Source: Gallionella sp. (GTDB lineage: Bacteria; Pseudomonadota; Gammaproteobacteria; Burkholderiales; Gallionellaceae). Taken from it: a stretch of 64,000 bases of DNA. Position 1 is the first letter of the stretch. Every line of letters begins with the position of its first letter. Below, one piece after another: positions 37,656 to 45,368 of the stretch. The notes beneath the pieces are model-generated. The model saw only the letters and a list, made by a program, of their open reading frames with translations. It was not told where the DNA came from and searched no databases. The translations under genes were made by a program, and so were the position numbers. The stretch is from contig JAUXWM010000042.1 in the NCBI GenBank assembly GCA_030681375.1, positions 41,017-105,016 on the forward strand, given 5' to 3'.

Positions 37656-37862
37656 ATGAACTTAAAATCGCCGGAACTAGTCATCCCATCGACTGATCCA
37701 TTCCAAAACGACCTTCCTGGGCGAAAAGACAGTGCCGTCGCTTTAACCGAACTGATCGGCACAACCGACGAGCCGCTGGTATTGTCAATTAACGCGTCAT
37801 GGGGGGGAAGGCAACACAACTTTCCTCAATATGTGGCGACAAATACTTACTAACAAGTGATA
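37656..37862 (+). pseudogene. Broken KAP-family P-loop NTPase remnant
   Basis: The frame from ATG 37,656 encodes MNLKSPELVIPSTDPF and VLSINASWG, the start of KAP-type NTPases up to the Walker A site. At a run of seven G residues (37,801-37,807) the frame is lost and it stops at 37,853. Reading one base over continues as TTFLNMWRQILTNK and ends at 37,862. So only the first ~65 residues of a protein of several hundred residues remain, with a frameshift in the P-loop and the Lys position altered. A remnant of mobile or defence-type DNA is likely. Confidence 0.75.
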
Positions 37863-37865
37863 AAC

Positions 37866-38717
37866 ATGACCCGCCACTACACTCTGACCATTTCCTGCCC
37901 CGACCGCGCGGGCATCATCGCTGCGGTGAGCGGCTTCATCGCGCAGCACGGTGGATTTATCGTCGAAGCGAGTTATCACACCGAGCTGGAGGCGCAACGC
38001 TTCTTCATGCGTCAGGAGATACGCGCCGATTCGCTCCCCTTCGAGGTGGACGAATTGGGTCGCCGTTTTGCCGCGCTGGCAGAAGAATTCGAGATGAACT
38101 GGCAGCTTTCCGACTCAAAACTAAACAAGCGCCTGGTGATACTGGTCAGCAAACAGGATCATTGCCTGGACGACCTGCTGCATCGCTGGCGCAGCGGCGA
38201 ATTACAGGTGGACATTCCCTGCGTGATCTCCAACCACGAGGACTTGCGCAGTTTCGTCGAATGGCACGGCATCCCGTTCATCCATATACCCATGCAGGAA
38301 GACAAGACCGCCGCGTTCGAGCAAATTGCCGCATTGTTCGAGCAACACAGAGGAGATACGCTGGTGCTGGCGCGCTTCATGCAGATACTGCCGCCTTTCC
38401 TGTGCCAGCGCTATTCGGGACGCATCATCAATATCCACCACAGTTTCCTGCCGTCCTTTGTCGGCGCAAGACCTTATCACCAGGCCTATCAGCGCGGCGT
38501 CAAGCTGATAGGCGCAACCTGCCATTACGTCACCGACGAACTGGATGCGGGACCTATCATCGAACAGGACACGGTGCGCATAGACCACGGCGACACGGTA
38601 GACGATCTGGTGCGCTACGGGCGTGACATCGAGAAAACGGTGCTCGCGCGCGGCCTGCGCTACCACGTCGAAGACCGCGTGCTGGTATGCGGCAACAAGA
38701 CCATCGTGTTCAAGTAA
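37866..38717 (+). CDS. purU: Formyltetrahydrofolate deformylase
   Basis: PurU releases formate from 10-formyl-THF. The 283 residues comprise an N-terminal ACT domain (TISCPDRAGIIAAVSGFIAQ) and a formyltransferase domain with INIHHSFLPSFVGARPYHQA and the catalytic GATCHYVTDELDAGPII. An in-frame GTG at 37,857 lies 3 codons upstream. Its last 32 bases are repeated at 41,299-41,330, making this gene end the left border of an insertion. Confidence 0.95.
   Translation: MTRHYTLTISCPDRAGIIAAVSGFIAQHGGFIVEASYHTELEAQRFFMRQEIRADSLPFEVDELGRRFAALAEEFEMNWQLSDSKLNKRLVILVSKQDHCLDDLLHRWRSGELQVDIPCVISNHEDLRSFVEWHGIPFIHIPMQEDKTAAFEQIAALFEQHRGDTLVLARFMQILPPFLCQRYSGRIINIHHSFLPSFVGARPYHQAYQRGVKLIGATCHYVTDELDAGPIIEQDTVRIDHGDTVDDLVRYGRDIEKTVLARGLRYHVEDRVLVCGNKTIVFK
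38686..38717 (+). repeat. purU 3'-end direct repeat, left copy
   Basis: The last 32 bases of purU, including its stop codon, match 41,299-41,330 in direct orientation at 28 of 32 positions. Both copies encode CGNKTIVFK followed by a stop. This is the pattern left when an element integrates in the end of a gene and carries a replacement end. Confidence 0.7.
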
Positions 38718-38871
38718 TGCATGAAGTTTCTGCAATGCGCGTAAATTCAGCTTGGGAGCTTCACAGCAATAAAGCAGATGCCGAGACGATGAATCAAGGA
38801 TGCACGAGAGTCGTGACAGTGGTTTCATTTTGACGGGGGCTGTGATTTTGCGAACCCCATTTATAAATCTG

Positions 38872-38910
38872 TTGCCGAATATTTACGATTGTAGTAATGT
38901 ACCTACAATC
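38872..38910 (+). promoter_or_regulatory. phd-vapC promoter and inverted-repeat operator
   Basis: TTGCCG (38,872-38,877) and TAATGT (38,895-38,900) are 17 bases apart. The -10 lies between the arms of an inverted repeat GATTGTAG-N8-CTACAATC (38,887-38,910), a good operator for the Phd-type antitoxin. AAGGAGG at 38,913-38,919 is the ribosome site. The rest of the 38,718-38,923 gap shows nothing recognisable. Confidence 0.75.
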
Positions 38911-38923
38911 ATAAGGAGGCAAT

Positions 38924-39181
38924 ATGACTATCACTACGCTATCAAGTCGAGAGTTCAATCAAGATGCCAGCAAAGCCAAGAAGGTTGCAAAACTTGGCCC
39001 TGTTTTTATTACTGACCGGGGGCGGCCAGCACATGTTCTGCTAACAATCGAGGAGTACCAGAAAATTACTGGCGCTCAACCGAATATCGTCGAATTACTG
39101 GCTGCACCTGGTGTTGCTGATATTGATTTTGCACCTGCTTGTTTGGGCAATAATCTTTATCGGCCTGCGGAATTATCCTGA
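38924..39181 (+). CDS. Phd/YefM-family antitoxin
   Basis: An 85-residue antitoxin. The DNA-binding N-terminal part reads TTLSSREFNQDASKAKKVAK, with GPVFITDRGRPAHVLLTIEEY typical of Phd/YefM. The C-terminal tail (IDFAPACLGNNLYRPAELS) is the likely toxin-wrapping segment. Its stop overlaps the toxin start by one base (TGATG). It would repress through the inverted repeat at 38,887-38,910. Confidence 0.9.
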   Translation: MTITTLSSREFNQDASKAKKVAKLGPVFITDRGRPAHVLLTIEEYQKITGAQPNIVELLAAPGVADIDFAPACLGNNLYRPAELS

Positions 39182-39594
39182 TGTATTTACTCGATACCAA
39201 TGTCGTTTCCGAATTGCGCAAAGCAAAAGCAGGTAAGGCTGATAAGAATGTCAGGGCTTGGGCGGAAAGTGTTTTGGCTACAAGCCTGTTTTTGTCGAGC
39301 ATCACTATTCTGGAATTGGAGACTGGAATACTTTTAGTCGAACGGCGCGACCCCACCCAAGGAGCACTACTCCGTACATGGCTGAATGGTCACGTCTTGC
39401 CAGCGTTTTCTGGTCGCATTCTCTCAATTGATGTTGCTGTTGCGCTGAGATGTGCCAAGCTACATGTGCCTGATCCACGTTCTGATCGAGATGCACTGAT
39501 AGCGGCAACAGCCCTAGTTCATGGCATGACGGTTGTAACGCGAAACGTTGCTGATTTCGAACTGACTGGTGTTGCTATACTAAATCCGTGGTGA
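39181..39594 (+). CDS. vapC: VapC-type PIN-domain ribonuclease toxin
   Basis: A 137-residue PIN nuclease. The acidic active site is complete: YLLDTNVVSELRK (first Asp), ITILELETGI (Glu), DPRSDRDALIAATAL (Asp) and VTRNVADFELTGV (last Asp). VapC enzymes usually cleave tRNA or rRNA. It is partnered with a Phd-type, not VapB-type, antitoxin, which is common in this subfamily. Confidence 0.92.
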   Translation: MYLLDTNVVSELRKAKAGKADKNVRAWAESVLATSLFLSSITILELETGILLVERRDPTQGALLRTWLNGHVLPAFSGRILSIDVAVALRCAKLHVPDPRSDRDALIAATALVHGMTVVTRNVADFELTGVAILNPW

Positions 39595-39768
39595 GCATTT
39601 CTGTTTTCCCAATTTCAGCTTCTGGGCCAGCAGGTTGTAATGATGAAGCCTCGCTACGTGCCAATTGCGAATATTCGGGTGATGTGCTGTATATGCGGGA
39701 TGGCTTGATGTATAAAATTCTCTCAGTCATTTAGAATCAGTCGGTTACAGTAGATCAGGCCAGCTTAT

Positions 39769-39821
39769 ACAGAACACTGTCCTGCATATGTTTAAATAGT
39801 TCTGTCTATTTCACGTTAGCC
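39769..39821. other. Cassette junction with degenerate attC-like fold
   Basis: GTTAGCC at 39,815-39,821 is the exact complement of GGCTAAC, the outer arm of the attC closing the next cassette, which is the relation expected at a cassette's 5' border. Just upstream ACAGAAC (39,769-39,775) pairs with GTTCTGT (39,799-39,805), followed by CTATTTCAC, like the inner arm of an attC. The matching outer arm is not recognisable. The remainder of 39,595-39,768 shows no gene. Confidence 0.5.
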
Positions 39822-39843
39822 GTCTTCAAAGAATCATTGCCCC

Positions 39844-40653
39844 ATGCGCTATCTAAATATCATCGCTCTGCTAATTTCGGCAAGCCTCATCGGTGGATGC
39901 AGCGTCCTCCAAGGAGGCAAACTCCTTGCGCCGGAGAGTTTTGGTTTGACTCCCGTCACCCCAAGCATCTACGTCGAGGCTGGCGCAGATGAAGAAACAC
40001 GAGTCAAGCTCCGCGATGCAATGAAAAAAGCAGAAGACGCGATACGTGCTGCATACGGCAGCGTGAACTCACGCCCCATAGTCCATGCATGTGTCAGCGA
40101 AGGATGCTACGAAGCATTTGGAGGGCGAGGTTCGGTGGCGAAGGTCTACGGTGATCGCATCCTGCTTTCGCCGCGTGGGCTGAACTGGCATTTTCTCGCT
40201 CACGAGTGGTCACACGCTGAAATGCGTTCCCGTCAGACTCTCAGTGCGTGGTGGCATATGCCGCAATGGTTTGACGAAGGGGTGGCAGTTGCGGTAAGTG
40301 AGGCACCAGAGCACTCTGAAAGTCATTGGCAATTCTTGGTGGCCACCAATATTCCTCGCCCAACGCGCGAAGAATTGCATACGTTCAAGTCATTGAGACA
40401 GTGGCTTGGCGCAGTTCACCAATACGGCGAGGATAAGAACATTGAACGTAAAGCGAAGGGCGAACCAGAAATTAATCCTGTCTATGCAGCCGCGGGCCAT
40501 GAGTTGCGGCCTTGGCTCGCGAAAGTTGGTAGCAATGGGCTTCTTGCTTTTATCGCGCGACTAAATGACGGGGAGGAATTTGAGTCTGCATACCAGACGG
40601 CTAACCCTGCGGTGCAGGGGACGCTGCGCGATAAAGCCGCGCAGCGCCCCTGA
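39844..40653 (+). CDS. Lipoprotein with HExxH metallopeptidase-like motif, integron cassette gene
   Basis: A 269-residue predicted lipoprotein (lipobox LIGGCSVL, Cys near residue 19). LAHEWSHAEMRSR gives an HExxH zinc motif. MPQWFDEGVAVAVSE follows about 20 residues later, with a Glu placed as the third ligand of gluzincins. No named family was recognised, so peptidase activity is an inference. The stop falls inside the attC site, and the C-terminal NPAVQGTLRDKAAQRP is translated attC, as often seen in cassette genes. It lacks a clear ribosome site. Confidence 0.75.
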   Translation: MRYLNIIALLISASLIGGCSVLQGGKLLAPESFGLTPVTPSIYVEAGADEETRVKLRDAMKKAEDAIRAAYGSVNSRPIVHACVSEGCYEAFGGRGSVAKVYGDRILLSPRGLNWHFLAHEWSHAEMRSRQTLSAWWHMPQWFDEGVAVAVSEAPEHSESHWQFLVATNIPRPTREELHTFKSLRQWLGAVHQYGEDKNIERKAKGEPEINPVYAAAGHELRPWLAKVGSNGLLAFIARLNDGEEFESAYQTANPAVQGTLRDKAAQRP

Positions 40654-40668
40654 CCTTGAACGTTATGC
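40599..40668 (+). other. Integron attC site 1
   Basis: Outer arms are GGCTAAC (40,599) and GTTATGC (40,662-40,668). Inner arms CAGGGG/CCCCTG and CGCTGCGCG/CGCGCAGCG form a near-continuous stem with one extrahelical A at 40,621 and a small loop. The recombination point would be between G40,662 and T40,663. Confidence 0.85.
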
Positions 40669-40724
40669 GTCACAAGCCTGTATCGTGCCCGCCCGTATTC
40701 CCGAACCACGCGGAGATTTAAAAC

Positions 40725-41162
40725 ATGAGTAACTGTTGTTCTTCATCCGACTCCCGCAACGCACATCCCAATAGAGGCCGTTGCCCTGCCGATGGCTTGG
40801 AATATTCCGAGGTTTCGGTGAGAACAATTACTCACCACATCAAGGACTCGTGGGCGTGGGCACCCTCCGCCAAGCACTACTACTTCTGCGATGCTCCCGA
40901 TTGCGATGTGGCATATTTTGGCGATGATAATTCGGTCGTTCTCAAGTCCCAGTTGCGAACACGCATTGGGGCGAAAGGGCAAACCGAGCACGACTTGCTG
41001 TGCTATTGCTTCGGCGTCAGTCGTGCGGACTTTGAGCGTGATCCAACGACAAGAAAATTCGTAATTGCCCAAACCAAAGTCGGAGCGTGCTCCTGTGAGA
41101 CCAGCAACCCATCAGGGCGGTGCTGCCTTAAAAACTTCCCTACTCACAAAAGTGACGCATAA
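40725..41162 (+). CDS. CopZ-like cysteine-rich metal-binding protein, integron cassette gene
   Basis: A 145-residue protein with 13 cysteines arranged as in the N-terminal [2Fe-2S]/zinc domain of Archaeoglobus CopZ: NCCSS, RCPADG, YFCDAPDCDVAYFG, LLCYCFGVSRADFE and CSCETSNPSGRCCL. In CopZ this domain is linked to copper handling, and an HMA copper-binding domain follows, which is absent here. A role in metal delivery or redox is inferred from family. GGAGAT precedes the ATG by 8 bases. The gene fills cassette 2 (40,663-41,216). Confidence 0.75.
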   Translation: MSNCCSSSDSRNAHPNRGRCPADGLEYSEVSVRTITHHIKDSWAWAPSAKHYYFCDAPDCDVAYFGDDNSVVLKSQLRTRIGAKGQTEHDLLCYCFGVSRADFERDPTTRKFVIAQTKVGACSCETSNPSGRCCLKNFPTHKSDA

Positions 41163-41222
41163 CCTTTCAGTCGAGCGGACCTGCGCGAAAAGCCGCGCAG
41201 GCCGCTGACTTCCACGTTGAGG
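41157..41222 (+). other. Integron attC site 2
   Basis: The outer arm GCATAAC (41,157-41,163) is the exact complement of GTTATGC at the start of this cassette. Inner arms AGCGG/CCGCT and CCTGCGCG/CGCGCAGG pair with an extrahelical A, and the 3' outer arm is GTTGAGG (41,216-41,222). The stop codon of the cassette gene (TAA, 41,160-41,162) lies in the outer arm. Confidence 0.85.
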
Positions 41223-41298
41223 TTTCGTTGTGTCTCGTTTGCTGGCATTCGCACTGATGAATAATATGCCGGCAAGCAGCTTTTCTCTATTGCATGTT

Positions 41299-41330
41299 TA
41301 TGTGGCAACAAGACCATCGTCTTTAAGTAG
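41299..41330 (+). repeat. purU 3'-end direct repeat, right copy
   Basis: Matches 28 of 32 bases of the purU end, with differences mostly at third codon positions, and would encode CGNKTIVFK plus a stop. Upstream of it no purU similarity is visible. The 41,223-41,298 stretch holds an imperfect 10-bp inverted repeat (TTGCTGGCAT/ATGCCGGCAA) and no gene. Confidence 0.7.
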
Positions 41331-41386
41331 CGGAACTTTTCCGTGCGCCCTTGTCGGATACACCGTCACTTACACTGAAATTCTGG

Positions 41387-42346
41387 ATGTCCGCACCTTC
41401 TAGCACGACCCACATAGGCAATTATTCCATCGTGAAACTATTGGGCAGTGGTGCGACCTCCGATGTGTATCACGCCCAGCACGTCAAAACGCTCGCTTCG
41501 GTCGCTATCAAGCAGTTGCGCCGGGGACGCCAGTCCGAGACTTACAAAGCCATGTTCACCACCGAGGTGGAACTGGGACTCAAGATGAATCACAAAAATA
41601 TCGTCCGCGTACTGGATGCCGATCTGAACGAAGCAAGCGGTGCCTATCTGGTGATGGAATACATCAACGGTGTATCGCTTGAAAATAATGATCGCGACGA
41701 CACGCTATTGCCCATCCGCACGGTGCTATCCGTGATCGAACAGGTCGCCAATGCCTTGCGCTATGCGGCGGAACTCGGGGTCGTACACCGCGATGTCAAG
41801 CCCGGGAATATCATTCTGAGGCCTGACGGGGTCGCCAAACTGGCCGATTTCGGCTGCGCGATCCCGGTAAGCGAGATGAGTGCCGTAGTGGCAGGCAGTC
41901 TGGCCTATATGTCTCCTGAACAACTCGATGGCGATGCGCTCGATCAGCGCGCCGACATCTATGCGCTGGGTGCTGTGCTTTACCGCCTGCTGACCGGCAA
42001 GCATACGTTTGAAGCCGAGACTGAATTCGATGCGCGTATAGCCATTCACAACTTTCCCATCACGCCGATAGCGACTTATCGTCAGGGCTTGCCCGTGGAA
42101 CTGACTGACGTCATCGAGCGCGCCTTGGAGAAGGATAAGGACCGGCGCTACGCCACATGGGATGAATTCATCCGTGATTTCGGCAATGCCGCGCACAAGA
42201 TACGCATGTCCGACTATGACATGGACTTGTATCGCGGCTTCAGTATGTCCACGCAGTCCGTGCTATCCCGTTATATGTCGGCTGATCGCACCTTTTCCCG
42301 TAGCGGATTTTCGCGCAGCACCATGCCGGAGTCTTACGGGGTATAG
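41387..42346 (+). CDS. Serine/threonine protein kinase, single domain
   Basis: A 319-residue Hanks-type kinase. All key motifs are present: glycine loop LLGSGATSDVYHA, VAIKQL lysine, VVHRDVKPGNIIL catalytic loop, KLADFGCAI and AYMSPEQLDGDALDQRADIYALG. The C-terminus (about 280-319) is Ser-rich and has no membrane segment, unlike many bacterial Ser/Thr kinases. A TTG at 41,351 would add 12 residues. The gene converges on nasA (6-base gap) and may belong functionally with the two phosphatase-kinase fusions downstream. Confidence 0.92.
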   Translation: MSAPSSTTHIGNYSIVKLLGSGATSDVYHAQHVKTLASVAIKQLRRGRQSETYKAMFTTEVELGLKMNHKNIVRVLDADLNEASGAYLVMEYINGVSLENNDRDDTLLPIRTVLSVIEQVANALRYAAELGVVHRDVKPGNIILRPDGVAKLADFGCAIPVSEMSAVVAGSLAYMSPEQLDGDALDQRADIYALGAVLYRLLTGKHTFEAETEFDARIAIHNFPITPIATYRQGLPVELTDVIERALEKDKDRRYATWDEFIRDFGNAAHKIRMSDYDMDLYRGFSMSTQSVLSRYMSADRTFSRSGFSRSTMPESYGV

Positions 42347-42352
42347 ACGGAC

Positions 42353-45028
42353 TTAATGGCGCTCCAGCAGACGGCGAATCTCCGGCACACAGGAACCGCA
42401 ATTGGTGCCCGCCTTCAGGCACTGGCCCACCGCTTCCACGCTGGCTAAACTCTGTTCCTGAATCGCATTCAGTATGGCTTTCTCACCGACACTGAAACAG
42501 GCGCAGACGATATGTCCTGTATCAGCCCCTTTGGGAGGACGCGCGGCCAGCAATCCGGCCAAATCCGCCGCTTCCAGTTGATGCGGGTTGAACAGGCTGG
42601 CGAGCCATTCACGTTCCGGCAAACGATGATCCGGCGCGATAAAAAATACCGCCTCCAGCTTACCGTCCTTCAGGCAGGCCGCGCGATAACGCCCCATCGC
42701 CGCATCGCGATATTCTATCCATTGCGCTGATTCGCCCAATGCGGTTTGTACCCAGTCTCGCCAGTCACCCGGCAACACCTCCCCGGCGATCTCGTGCCGC
42801 CAGTAGTCCGCACCCCGGGTGCTGGCGCAGTAACAGGTATCCGGCAATTCCAGCCGCGTGCGGCTAAGCACAAAGCCCTGCCAGGCCGGGTGATAGGACT
42901 CCACCCGCACCGGCGTGTGTTTGGATTCCGGCTGACCGGAGATCGGATCGGTGATCGGCGCAACCAGCGCGTCCACGCGTGCCGCTTTGGCATACGCATC
43001 ATTCCAGTGCATGGGCACGAACACCGAACCCGGCCGCTGATCTTCGCTGAGCTGTATGCGCGCCAGCATGCTGCCGTGGCGACTGGTCAGGCGCGCCAAT
43101 CCGCCGTGGGCGAGCTGGCAGCCTTGGGCGTCGGACGGCTGCACTTGTACGAAAGGTTCCGGCAGATGAGCGTTCAGACGCGGCACTTTGGCGGTACGGG
43201 TCATGGTGTGCCATTGGTCGCGTATCCGTCCGGTATTGAGCACCAGCGGGAAATCGGCATCCACCGCCACGGCGGGCAGTCGAGGCGCGATGGCGACCAT
43301 GCGTGCGCGGCCATTGGGCGTATAAAAACGGCCATCAGCAAACAATCGCTTCGTTCCATTCGGCGCATGACTATTGATCGGCCATGGTGTCGGCTGCAGC
43401 GTGTCATATTCGCCATCGCTCAATTCAGACCATGCGCTGATATCGAAGGCGCGCAGGCCTTTGTTTTCAAAACCCGACAGGCGCGCATGTTCGCGGAATA
43501 TTTCGGCCGGGCGGGTGTAGGAAAACGCCTCGGCATAGCCCATCCGTTGCGCTACCTGAGTGATGATCCACCAGTCCGGTCGCGCCTCGCCCGATGCGGG
43601 CAACAGGGCGCGCTGACGGGAAATGCATCGTTCGGAATTGGTCACCGTGCCCTCCTTCTCGCCCCAGCCCGTGGCAGGCAGCAGAATATCGGCGCAGGCC
43701 GTGGTGTCGGTGTGCTGCACGCAATCGGATACCACCACCAGCTCGCAATCCAGCAGGGCGGCACGCACACTATCGGCATCCGGCATGCTGACCACCGGAT
43801 TGGTGCCCATGATCCACACTGCCTTGATCTTTCCCGAGGCGATGGCCTGGAACATATCCACGGCTTTCAGACCCGGAGCCTGTGCGATGTTGGGCGCGTT
43901 CCAGAATCGCGCCACCCGATCGATGCTGGCCGGATCGGAAAAATCCATGTGTGCGGCCAGTTGATTAGCCAGACCGCCCACCTCCCGCCCGCCCATCGCA
44001 TTGGGCTGACCGGTCACCGAAAAAGGCCCCATGCCGGGACGACCTATGCGTCCGGTAGCCAGATGCACATTGAGAATCGCGTTGGCTTTATCCACGCCGC
44101 TGGAGGATTGGTTAATGCCTTGCGAGAAAATGGTCACGGTGCGTTCGGTACGCGCAAATAATTGATAAAACTCGCTCAGCTGTGTCTCGGCAAGGCCGCA
44201 AATTCGCGCCACTTTCGGGATTGATCCCACTTCGCGCGCCGCCGCAAAGGCAGCGGCAAAGCCTTCCACATGCGCTTCGACATAGTCCAGATCAAGCGCG
44301 TCTTCGCGACGCAAATTATGCAGCAGGCCGTTAAACAAATAAGCATCCGCCCCCGGCGCAATCGCCAGATGCAAATCCGCGATGTCGCACGTCGCGGTGC
44401 GACGTGGATCGATGACAACCACCTGCATTTCGGGCCGCGCTTTCTTTGCGGCGGCCAGGCGCTGATACAGCACGGGATGTGCCCACGCATAGTTGGAACC
44501 GACGATGACGACCAGGTCTGCGGCTTCGACATCCTCATAACAAACCGGCACCGCATCGGCGCCGAAAGCGCGCTTGTGTGCCGCCACCGCCGTTGACATG
44601 CACAGGCGCGAATTGGTGTCGATGTTCGCGCTGCCGATATAGCCTTTCATCAACTTGTTGGCGACGTAATAATCCTCGGTCAGGATTTGACCGGACACGT
44701 AAAAGGCGACCGCATCCGGCCCGTGTTCCGCGATAATCTTCTTGAACCCGGTCGCGACACGCTCCAGCGCATCCTCCCAGGAGGCGCGGCGATTATTGAC
44801 CATCGGATAAAGCAGGCGTCCTTCGCCATCCAGCGTGTCAGCCAGCGCGATGCCTTTGGAACACAGCCGCCCGGAATTAGCCGGATGCTGTTTGTCACCG
44901 ATCAGGCTGATGCCCTCTTCCTCCATTTTGACCACCACACCACAACCTACCCCGCAGTAGGGGCAGGTAGTCAGGATTGCGGAGGACTGAGGGTTGAGGA
45001 CTGAGGGCTGAGGACTTTGAGGATTCAC
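42353..45028 (-). CDS. nasA: Assimilatory nitrate reductase catalytic subunit
   Basis: A cytoplasmic molybdopterin (bis-MGD) enzyme reducing nitrate to nitrite; 891 residues. The N-terminal [4Fe-4S] motif is TTCPYCGVGCGV with a later SGRLCSKG. MGD segments include GSNYAWAHPVLYQRL, VVIDPRRTATCDIADLH, SQGINQSSSGVDKANA and NTGRIRDQWHTMTR. A C-terminal BFD-like [2Fe-2S] domain has CACFSVGEKA and AGTNCGSCVPEI. The start is GTG at 45,028, overlapping nirD by 4 bases; the first ~15 residues come from heptamer repeats. Reductant probably enters via the [2Fe-2S] domain; no dedicated NasC partner is seen. Confidence 0.95.
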   Translation of the reverse strand: MNPQSPQPSVLNPQSSAILTTCPYCGVGCGVVVKMEEEGISLIGDKQHPANSGRLCSKGIALADTLDGEGRLLYPMVNNRRASWEDALERVATGFKKIIAEHGPDAVAFYVSGQILTEDYYVANKLMKGYIGSANIDTNSRLCMSTAVAAHKRAFGADAVPVCYEDVEAADLVVIVGSNYAWAHPVLYQRLAAAKKARPEMQVVVIDPRRTATCDIADLHLAIAPGADAYLFNGLLHNLRREDALDLDYVEAHVEGFAAAFAAAREVGSIPKVARICGLAETQLSEFYQLFARTERTVTIFSQGINQSSSGVDKANAILNVHLATGRIGRPGMGPFSVTGQPNAMGGREVGGLANQLAAHMDFSDPASIDRVARFWNAPNIAQAPGLKAVDMFQAIASGKIKAVWIMGTNPVVSMPDADSVRAALLDCELVVVSDCVQHTDTTACADILLPATGWGEKEGTVTNSERCISRQRALLPASGEARPDWWIITQVAQRMGYAEAFSYTRPAEIFREHARLSGFENKGLRAFDISAWSELSDGEYDTLQPTPWPINSHAPNGTKRLFADGRFYTPNGRARMVAIAPRLPAVAVDADFPLVLNTGRIRDQWHTMTRTAKVPRLNAHLPEPFVQVQPSDAQGCQLAHGGLARLTSRHGSMLARIQLSEDQRPGSVFVPMHWNDAYAKAARVDALVAPITDPISGQPESKHTPVRVESYHPAWQGFVLSRTRLELPDTCYCASTRGADYWRHEIAGEVLPGDWRDWVQTALGESAQWIEYRDAAMGRYRAACLKDGKLEAVFFIAPDHRLPEREWLASLFNPHQLEAADLAGLLAARPPKGADTGHIVCACFSVGEKAILNAIQEQSLASVEAVGQCLKAGTNCGSCVPEIRRLLERH
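44981..45015. repeat. Heptanucleotide tandem repeat (5 units) at the nasA start
   Basis: GGAGGAC, TGAGGGT, TGAGGAC, TGAGGGC and TGAGGAC on the plus strand are the reverse complement of the CTCAGTC/CTCAGCC units in ruvX. They translate to PQPSVLNPQSS between the start codon and the conserved TTCPYCGVGCG. Confidence 0.8.
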
Positions 45029-45354
45029 TTGCAGCCCTTTACCTCGTGACTCACTTCGAGAAACAATACACCGTGCGCAATCCGCACTTCATGCCGGTGC
45101 GCGCAGCCCTTATCCGGTGCGATGGCCTCGCCCGACTCCAGATCAATGACCCAGTTATGCATCGGGCAGGTGACGCGTGTGCCGTGCACGATGCCTTGTG
45201 ACAGCTGCCCGCCCTTATGCGGACAACGATTGTTCAACGCGAACACCTGATCGTCCACGCTGCGAAACAGCGCGATCTCTCCCGTTGCCGTCTTGACGAC
45301 GCGCGAACCCTGCCGGGGTATGTCTTGCAGATTGCCTACTTGTATCCAGTTCAT
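45025..45354 (-). CDS. nirD: Nitrite reductase small subunit (Rieske-like)
   Basis: A 109-residue NirD with a Rieske-type fold; CPHKGGQLSQG and CPMHNWVIDL hold both Cys-x-His pairs, so a [2Fe-2S] cluster is possible here, unlike in E. coli NirD. It partners NirB in NADH-dependent reduction of nitrite to ammonium. It overlaps nasA by 4 bases and lies about 105 bases after nirB, with a repeat element in that gap. Confidence 0.93.
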   Translation of the reverse strand: MNWIQVGNLQDIPRQGSRVVKTATGEIALFRSVDDQVFALNNRCPHKGGQLSQGIVHGTRVTCPMHNWVIDLESGEAIAPDKGCAHRHEVRIAHGVLFLEVSHEVKGCK

Positions 45355-45368
45355 TGCAACACCTCACT

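Noticed and set aside
38924..39821. phd-vapC as a third integron cassette
   Set aside because: The 3' side looks like a degenerate attC (ACAGAAC/GTTCTGT then CTATTTCAC-GTTAGCC), but the outer 5' arm and the complementary GTTRRRY border upstream of phd could not be found, so it is not counted.
42746..44161. A 471-codon open frame antisense to nasA
   Set aside because: Shadow of the molybdoenzyme gene with no domain; rejected as coding.
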